Shown here: positions 13,501-16,011 of the stretch, one piece after another
Numbering within the stretch: position 1 is the stretch's first letter
How the letters are laid out: each line of letters begins with the position of its first letter
NCBI GenBank assembly: GCA_947625955.1
Contig: CANQQH010000013.1
Location: forward strand, 1 to 16,011
Direction of reading: 5' to 3'
Source: an uncultured Clostridia bacterium
Lineage (GTDB): Bacteria > Bacillota > Clostridia > Christensenellales > UBA1242
DNA: 16,011 nt
Position numbers and translations under genes: made by a program
The notes under the pieces: generated by a model
Databases searched by the model: none
Told to the model about the DNA's origin: nothing
The model's input: the letters and a program-made list of their open reading frames with translations, nothing else

Positions 13501-16011
13501 CATTGCGCTTGCGGCAAAGGATTTGAACGGAAAAACATATCCTGAAACAGATATGTATGTTTTGAACCAAGAATTTTCAAACTTCAAGGAAGTCCTTGAT
13601 GCTATTAATGATGCCATGTATAATCCAGGGGCGCTCTATCTTGATAGCGTCAAATTTGACCCAACCGATGAAATTTTGGCTTCAACCAACACGATTTTCG
13701 CAATGATTCAACAATTGCTTGGTGGAATCGCGGCAAATGGTAATGAGAACTTCATCAACCTTTCTTCAAGCCCAATCTATATCTACACCATTCAAACAGT
13801 CACTGCCGATGACTATAACGACCCTATCTACACTGACGAGCTTGGCAGAGCTGTTGTTAACAACAACACAAAAACTGTTCAGCACTTGTTGAAAAACGGC
13901 TTCTGGACCTATGGTGGCATGAACGATGAAACATATTTGGGTTCGTCAAAGAGCATTGACGAAGGCAATTTTGTCTATGACGGCGATATCTATGACGACG
14001 AAACCAAATTCACATTCAGCAAACACTTCACAATTGACTTCACTCAAACTGGTGTTAACGCCCTTGACATGCCAGATGGAACAATCATGGCAGACCTTCC
14101 ATTCATGCAAAACTCCGTGATTGTGTTTGATGGAACTAACAAAGCAGAAGATGGCTATGCCTTTGTTGGTTGGTATGAGCAGAAGTTCGACCGCGAGAAC
14201 GAAAAGTGGTCGCCTCTCACCCTCATGAGCACGAGCCTTGAAACGCCATATCAAAGTCTCGCAGTTGCCGATACCGTTGTTGTTGCGCTCTATAAGAGAG
14301 TTGTGAACGTCAAATTGACCTACGACAAGTCGCAGCTCAATGTTATCATGGCTGGCGGCGGGCTCGACAGCACTGGAAACCGACTCACGCAAACTGCTGT
14401 TGGCAAAACTATTTTTGAGCTCAGCGGACAATTCTATTTTGATTCGGAAATCAAGATGACAATCATCCCTGTTGGTGGTTATAGATTTGATGCAATCACC
14501 TACTCTTTTGGCAATGGCGATGATCACGAAGAAGGCAGTGTTAACCTGTCGTCGAGCGATATCAACTACTACGACAAGTATGGCAACAATATGCTTCCTG
14601 ATTCGTCTAACCGCTACTCATATAGCGACATGATTCTCAATGGTATATTCTCAATAGGACTCCCTCTCAAACACTCTGTCTTCGACGATAGCACCTCATA
14701 TCTCAATATTCAAGACCCATCAACAACTGATGTTGAGATATCAATTGTTGCAAAGAAGATTCAACTTGTTTATATTGATGTTGATGGCTATCTCCACTCC
14801 GAAAACCAATTCAGTGGGTTTGATTTTGGCTTGTTCTATGGCGGCAGAACACTTATAAGAACTCACGGCGCCGACGGAGATATTCAATTCGAACTTGGAG
14901 ATAAAGACAGCACACATTCCTATGTTAATGTCAATGTTGAAAACGCACATCTCTATATCTATGGCTACTTCGACTATGAGTCAGAATCAAAGCTTATTCT
15001 TGCAACCTATTCAAAGGAAAAGGACATCCCAGGAATCAAGCAATGGATCATCAATGGCGACGAAGACGAAAGAACAAGCAACATGCAAGATGAGATTCCA
15101 GAGCTGAAAAGTGAGCAGATAGTTGATGATGACCTGTTCAATGAGTTTGAAATTAAATTCAACTATGAAGGCGAGCTCGCCTATCTCAACGAGGCAGATA
15201 GGTTTGCACTCTCACCTGAAAATGATATCTATTATATCTATGCCGATATCGACAGCGCCGCAACTGTGACAATCAACCACACATTCATCGACGATGTTGG
15301 CAACTTTGGAACTGCTGGAAAGAAATTTGGCGAAGAAAACAAAGTCAATGTCAACTCACTTGTGACCTATATTGGTATCTACTATCCAGGTGAAGGCGAT
15401 GCTGTTGAAAACTCTTCCTTCATTGCAACCAACTCAAACACATATAGAGTTCACAAGAGAACTGTATTTTCCGCCACCGTTGAAAAGAAATATGTTGAGG
15501 TTGACGGAGCGCTCTATGTCTTCCTTGGCTGGTTCAAGAAGAATGTTTCGGGCGGGGCTGGAACGCTATATTCAAACCGCGTGACAAGTAGCCTCACAAT
15601 GCAGAACGCTTTGGTTAACGCAACCTATGAGGCGGTCTATGTCAGGGCGTATAGAACGGACATCAACACCAACGAAAATGGCTCGCTAAGTTTCCTTAAC
15701 ACGCACCGTATTCCAAACAATAGATTCCCATCAATCAATCTTGATGGCGTGATTATCTATGACTATTATCAAGACGGCGGCTACTACTACACTCTTGGTG
15801 GTGCAAACTTGCAAGTGACTGCTATTGCCGACCAAGGCTACTCTATTCCAAACCTTAGCTTCACAAACGAGGCTGGCGAGGAAATTAATTCGACAGACAC
15901 AATATTCCAGTCAACAACCGAGGCGGTTCGAACAGCAATAAAAGTTAATTGCGACTTCACCGTCAACGCCGTGTTCATAAAAGGTATTAACCTAATTATC
16001 AACCAGCTTCT
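4517..16011 (+). CDS. Giant secreted lipoprotein with divergent InlB-B-type modules, 3' end beyond window
   Basis: The frame is open for 3831 codons to the right edge with no stop and no frameshift. Residues 1-34 form a lipoprotein signal: basic N-region, hydrophobic core TFLTIFVLMIVSLF and TFSAC with the lipidation Cys at C34, so the mature protein should be anchored outside the cytoplasmic membrane. The body is rich in Tyr, Asn, Thr, Asp and Val and looks like chained beta domains; residues 35-1900 match nothing I recognise. Divergent InlB-B / Listeria-Bacteroides-type modules appear at about 1930-2010 (YRFKEW), 2386-2435 (GYRVEGWY), 3200-3275 (GYAFVGWY) and 3646-3716 (YVFLGWF), with a related segment at 3717-3825. 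Two helical islands (2258-2342, 3019-3075) differ from everything around them. No catalytic motif or LPXTG is seen. An adhesive or surface-scaffold role is inferred; the function is unknown. Confidence 0.9.
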   Translation, partial: MSQVRTSEKRIRSFGTFLTIFVLMIVSLFTFSACKLFNDKDVETNATYDNQGRLRISAPVVLFNAYSQNKENLDAKLIDDNSGSFTWDLFYYLDKGTDGQLRNIEYDQMYYLANFYTSATLDADNIFKYRDQGVGDKKPIFTNDRNKILAYYGNLPIVGTVSSTPHFYAAVTDESGVTQIKQVYSGYELVYENFRNGNKSIISYPDFEIVVDSRYYSFKVEVDYSKLDIRKDGDPESTVNPFIDRSEDGSLFKFYYKVGKTNGSSIAPGTTAEYKECPAGYMTYFTDENGMFKIRFNPRLEQGTNNRYLKVKSLPKNDGRGESIFSSVVSFNAYTMTFTAYSANSVDTDHGGITFDDGKYYFFKQNKLFDETVGEYYSQITGAFPEGKKIVISRATQFTQTYNYALQKWTTNTPAENNYYLESTMPMGVNGGSFDGFDNTLADPNKSCIPVANKKDSLLYTTVKFSPYTADNIDKRLNEITTDYHPSTESVTIDQVVYEASYQNVNEETNNVVSNNGDLVVISHARLSGYKFYANFVKVRNFKITGTFFAGDNFFTGANQYLECVDITVFNETDRRNPLGALYGSDKVEDKHTIQMVDAEGKRTRTHDILIERNGAYFSVTGLEYGDFIYFEKVAEPVRSDEFLSAQGYTLPFNFYSNLMEEREDIFGTLQKKVMTLKVNQTCFSDRQDVGIIGTQYNEDTNLIVNIYKYDLGGNPVLIGGDQDLSSLNGLSYEIVKTVSSYEDEDGYITTNVIVSVMLDSNQILTGYNVETINNTTNTYFVGDDGKTYVSRMEYEPEKQTVRSRYVFVVDGAPENVSGVAKTQSSNTLTYNGEIYIYTHNARVQEENGQTSLVSYYIKLTDRKAPESEEDSYSVLAFYNNTYTLITYKPLLGCTFEYDLHTTLLDDGTYKKEYVVVLVKSNNESVVLTRLDSSSPNPNYNNGHSEMSAIASAYKTKMKQTVTIDSKQETNDVYVYYDVVKIDGKYYYTAPIGRLTTVENENGDFVESDALFFKEITNFDELKGSSIKLGKDIGTDIQGTNFRRAVGAGIVASCYYYIEPVGLNEGTEAEKIYVKQFAGFDKDVQKTQKQNEYYYFVRHNGAEVRVNVKDSQTFRSKLIFRDSNQLIIEGDNDGDYNINENVLYNGSIKFTSRPSYWVGNCNAYDVNYQHISDSETGGTAYAREIYWNYDFKSEANPSATYWTRVEYELNFINNGSIDVVKLFKDKDNKYYRITNTFETNVYLTREEYEASHSTPSDGLIYNYEQLNSYVYTTDGQVDSPRIGFNAELEIYGFYDGEGNFIASEGARVIVGREKRIEYNTSYYYTMNFAGASNATNSVKDNFVVTKLVQHNADGTEIEINVTNEVYEYTTTDTGVKQTKVSYPLAYMIPYYYMVVSDAIDVQAGGFGTKKLDTNIRDTEAMHMVVGSTIVDSIEASFNSISNYSTQFNVIYEGGDLYYTFGVDAEGNPLKYLATDSVSDVSINGQTYKLAKLKDPNGDLVVRPTFNVSGNINGYKQVYVAYKDDGECYLLNDYNGSNINDAWVTRISIRFANIIQLFTTEEDVIQITRETPLYRIANVVLHGNSITLLGKYIQSKDGNPIVYPGFSNLNVYDETDFGTSDIKSVFEIEGSTYSLDYTSRNIVVEGFPGVSLLAGPPYPNPILYFSVRHKASEDSYLNIVLDIKDAYYVEVLGSHLEISDEMRDFTTYAFKDTYVNMQLNRYIDKSYWILDKDFQPIKPYVKKGNEYVEYAEGYEQLSLRDVGINDGDTTLYFNDVIAANGNYFNKVYRQVRTANGGIDYQPIDYNDVLLWETSATKLENIQIYDIHSYYQGLDGTLYLNSGTYLDGNQVCIGLHGLEPGITTNPNSVLNYDQVIVSGVVNAYRTTAKNANNGDVGYWLEHGIHAVNAFNSNDPYFMTGDNGEGVVLIASPTVSFNDDSGQDYIYRFKEWRVYSRDNSEVIYYNNKINNSDEFKSMKNNAIMRFTSDEAGYFVFLPVYERVLSIDIGTAVLDGPINQGGGVDIFYDQNSAELDLENVSTRDLFTYDYYKTMVGNREGYFYGDISATTFLYFTGEYQEIKSGEKTLIYPVFEVVSNILSYKVGDNYVYFKLVLNGNGGIKGFVPYPVITNVRKDNPGLVLVTNKGDEKNYSTDYVIQAEISYSEIEHGTTYNYTYGNDSGVVVNQARYFNNGLPMVLKGHEYGTTEVVFGDAFSYTFTSTFYPDTITSTNTKQLLVSRPLYLDENNDFRVFDFNKLDYKAFVNIINNNQLSRAAEGLKSFSGFLSSVGSFLNGHGSKVLGSIFNGASELAGALAGFEESLANRNSNFTTLSQVLGDTVARLKVSQFTNTPTVASSPYDDFLVQSSRGIKQYSNELMYDENGDLYPTQQFKTTYIDRDAQVVLQATPKNGYRVEGWYLCVYDDATKTWRTTDEKVPDKVYTYDDEIHQVYYNQYYGRYYYVTDFVYTQELTTLNGEKIVSKTYYFDYDAATGEYKNEAIVPDAMLSTVRGTFINKGTAQDPRWVQVYRRGVVGNDYYYDISYTQPVAGIENYINNNNLKELPYFSLKGEADAIDRSRANEGKYYLNNIEIFNVSKTNAKGEVVESHFYRVRELGNVFADGNRLTIQKLHANLRYVAKFIEVYNEYIYTESVESSGVEVKAIFYNSSDPRKNKDANETPIIRTDAFGVNKTAIDGVHDGPTFDGLFNLYDKELHEDKKDILITTNGYLTSKFTPKNGTNSLNKYKTRDGLTVGRIYDFMHNGFSSTETVDYSNCFETTNGITPQVFSKTYMVNSKDEDLNNSLSMHPIYFDADTNVFIVVSVKANYTLNVHSLGMNSKFVLEPILEPDPSYIEYNNGAQEDEKVDYLYYVFRVAYNRDPENENVKYITHPQRSTSMTFDAVQGNFLHYYSSKISGEKRFSWPQISLGYDYALGLDKTNNNHFVYNSDTNRYTYKLDQGDLAKYFDYSTKNGKQVLRLKDDGNSLLKELYLNNLISLETYIALAAKDLNGKTYPETDMYVLNQEFSNFKEVLDAINDAMYNPGALYLDSVKFDPTDEILASTNTIFAMIQQLLGGIAANGNENFINLSSSPIYIYTIQTVTADDYNDPIYTDELGRAVVNNNTKTVQHLLKNGFWTYGGMNDETYLGSSKSIDEGNFVYDGDIYDDETKFTFSKHFTIDFTQTGVNALDMPDGTIMADLPFMQNSVIVFDGTNKAEDGYAFVGWYEQKFDRENEKWSPLTLMSTSLETPYQSLAVADTVVVALYKRVVNVKLTYDKSQLNVIMAGGGLDSTGNRLTQTAVGKTIFELSGQFYFDSEIKMTIIPVGGYRFDAITYSFGNGDDHEEGSVNLSSSDINYYDKYGNNMLPDSSNRYSYSDMILNGIFSIGLPLKHSVFDDSTSYLNIQDPSTTDVEISIVAKKIQLVYIDVDGYLHSENQFSGFDFGLFYGGRTLIRTHGADGDIQFELGDKDSTHSYVNVNVENAHLYIYGYFDYESESKLILATYSKEKDIPGIKQWIINGDEDERTSNMQDEIPELKSEQIVDDDLFNEFEIKFNYEGELAYLNEADRFALSPENDIYYIYADIDSAATVTINHTFIDDVGNFGTAGKKFGEENKVNVNSLVTYIGIYYPGEGDAVENSSFIATNSNTYRVHKRTVFSATVEKKYVEVDGALYVFLGWFKKNVSGGAGTLYSNRVTSSLTMQNALVNATYEAVYVRAYRTDINTNENGSLSFLNTHRIPNNRFPSINLDGVIIYDYYQDGGYYYTLGGANLQVTAIADQGYSIPNLSFTNEAGEEINSTDTIFQSTTEAVRTAIKVNCDFTVNAVFIKGINLIINQL
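11288..11542 (+). other. Gly/Ala/Ser-rich helical island in the giant lipoprotein (residues about 2258-2342)
   Basis: After more than 2000 residues of beta-type, Tyr/Asn-rich sequence the protein changes to helix-forming sequence with small residues and spaced hydrophobics, e.g. FSGFLSSVGSFLNG, then VLGSIFNGASELAGALAGF. It contains GxxxG-like spacings and almost no Tyr. It may be a helical hairpin, an oligomerisation helix or a membrane-active segment; none of these is demonstrated. Confidence 0.6.
13571..13741 (+). other. Second helical island in the giant lipoprotein (residues about 3019-3075)
   Basis: EFSNFKEVLDAINDAMY and, after a Pro/Gly turn, EILASTNTIFAMIQQLLGGI form two probable helices within beta-rich sequence. 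As with the first island, a GW module follows downstream in the chain (about 140 residues later here, about 70 there), suggesting a helix-plus-GW unit used twice. Confidence 0.5.

Overview
The window looks like a stretch of a low-GC, Gram-positive-type bacterial chromosome, probably an uncultured Clostridia-like member of the Bacillota. The signs are AAGGAG-type ribosome binding sites, extended -10 promoters (TGCTANAAT), a Bacillus-style SOS-box look-alike, a lipoprotein signal, InlB-like surface modules, and TGA used only as a stop (standard code). The taxon is inferred from these traits and was not identified by any search.

Region 1 (1-2352, all minus strand) is a phage head-packaging module read right to left: a possible 34-codon leader ORF, the large terminase (TerL), a 131-residue protein resembling the C-terminal part of terminase small-subunit-like proteins, a 63-residue Cys-rich putative zinc-binding protein, and the first 67 codons of a probable portal protein that runs off the left edge. 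Overlaps of 4, 1 and 4 nt and a short terL/131-codon gap indicate one operon, so this is the edge of a prophage or prophage remnant. The TerL leader holds a hairpin followed by seven T, repeated TGAAA/TTTCA boxes and a candidate promoter.

Region 2 (2353-4159) holds a divergent pair of promoters, then two genes that converge and overlap by 34 bp. The plus-strand gene (2427-3488) encodes a single-pass membrane protein with two SH3-like extracellular segments and a charged cytoplasmic tail; its extended -10 lies so close to the ATG that the mRNA may be leaderless. The minus-strand gene (3455-4159) encodes a sigma-70-region-4-like helix-turn-helix regulator, possibly the late-gene activator of the phage module, or an unrelated host regulator.

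Region 3 (4160-4516) is a 357-bp regulatory intergenic region. It contains a 10-bp-phased TGTC triplet repeat, several inverted repeats including a LexA/SOS-box look-alike, a leftward terminator-like hairpin, and a good extended -10 promoter with a 9-bp palindrome at the predicted transcription start.

Region 4 (4517-16011) is a single uninterrupted reading frame of at least 3831 codons that leaves the right edge without a stop. It encodes a giant Tyr/Asn/Thr/Val-rich secreted lipoprotein. Most of it is unrecognisable, beta-type sequence; the C-terminal half carries divergent InlB-B/Listeria-Bacteroides-type GW modules and two helical islands unlike the rest. This is the most novel object here. 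I saw no tRNA, rRNA, CRISPR array, transposase or attachment site.
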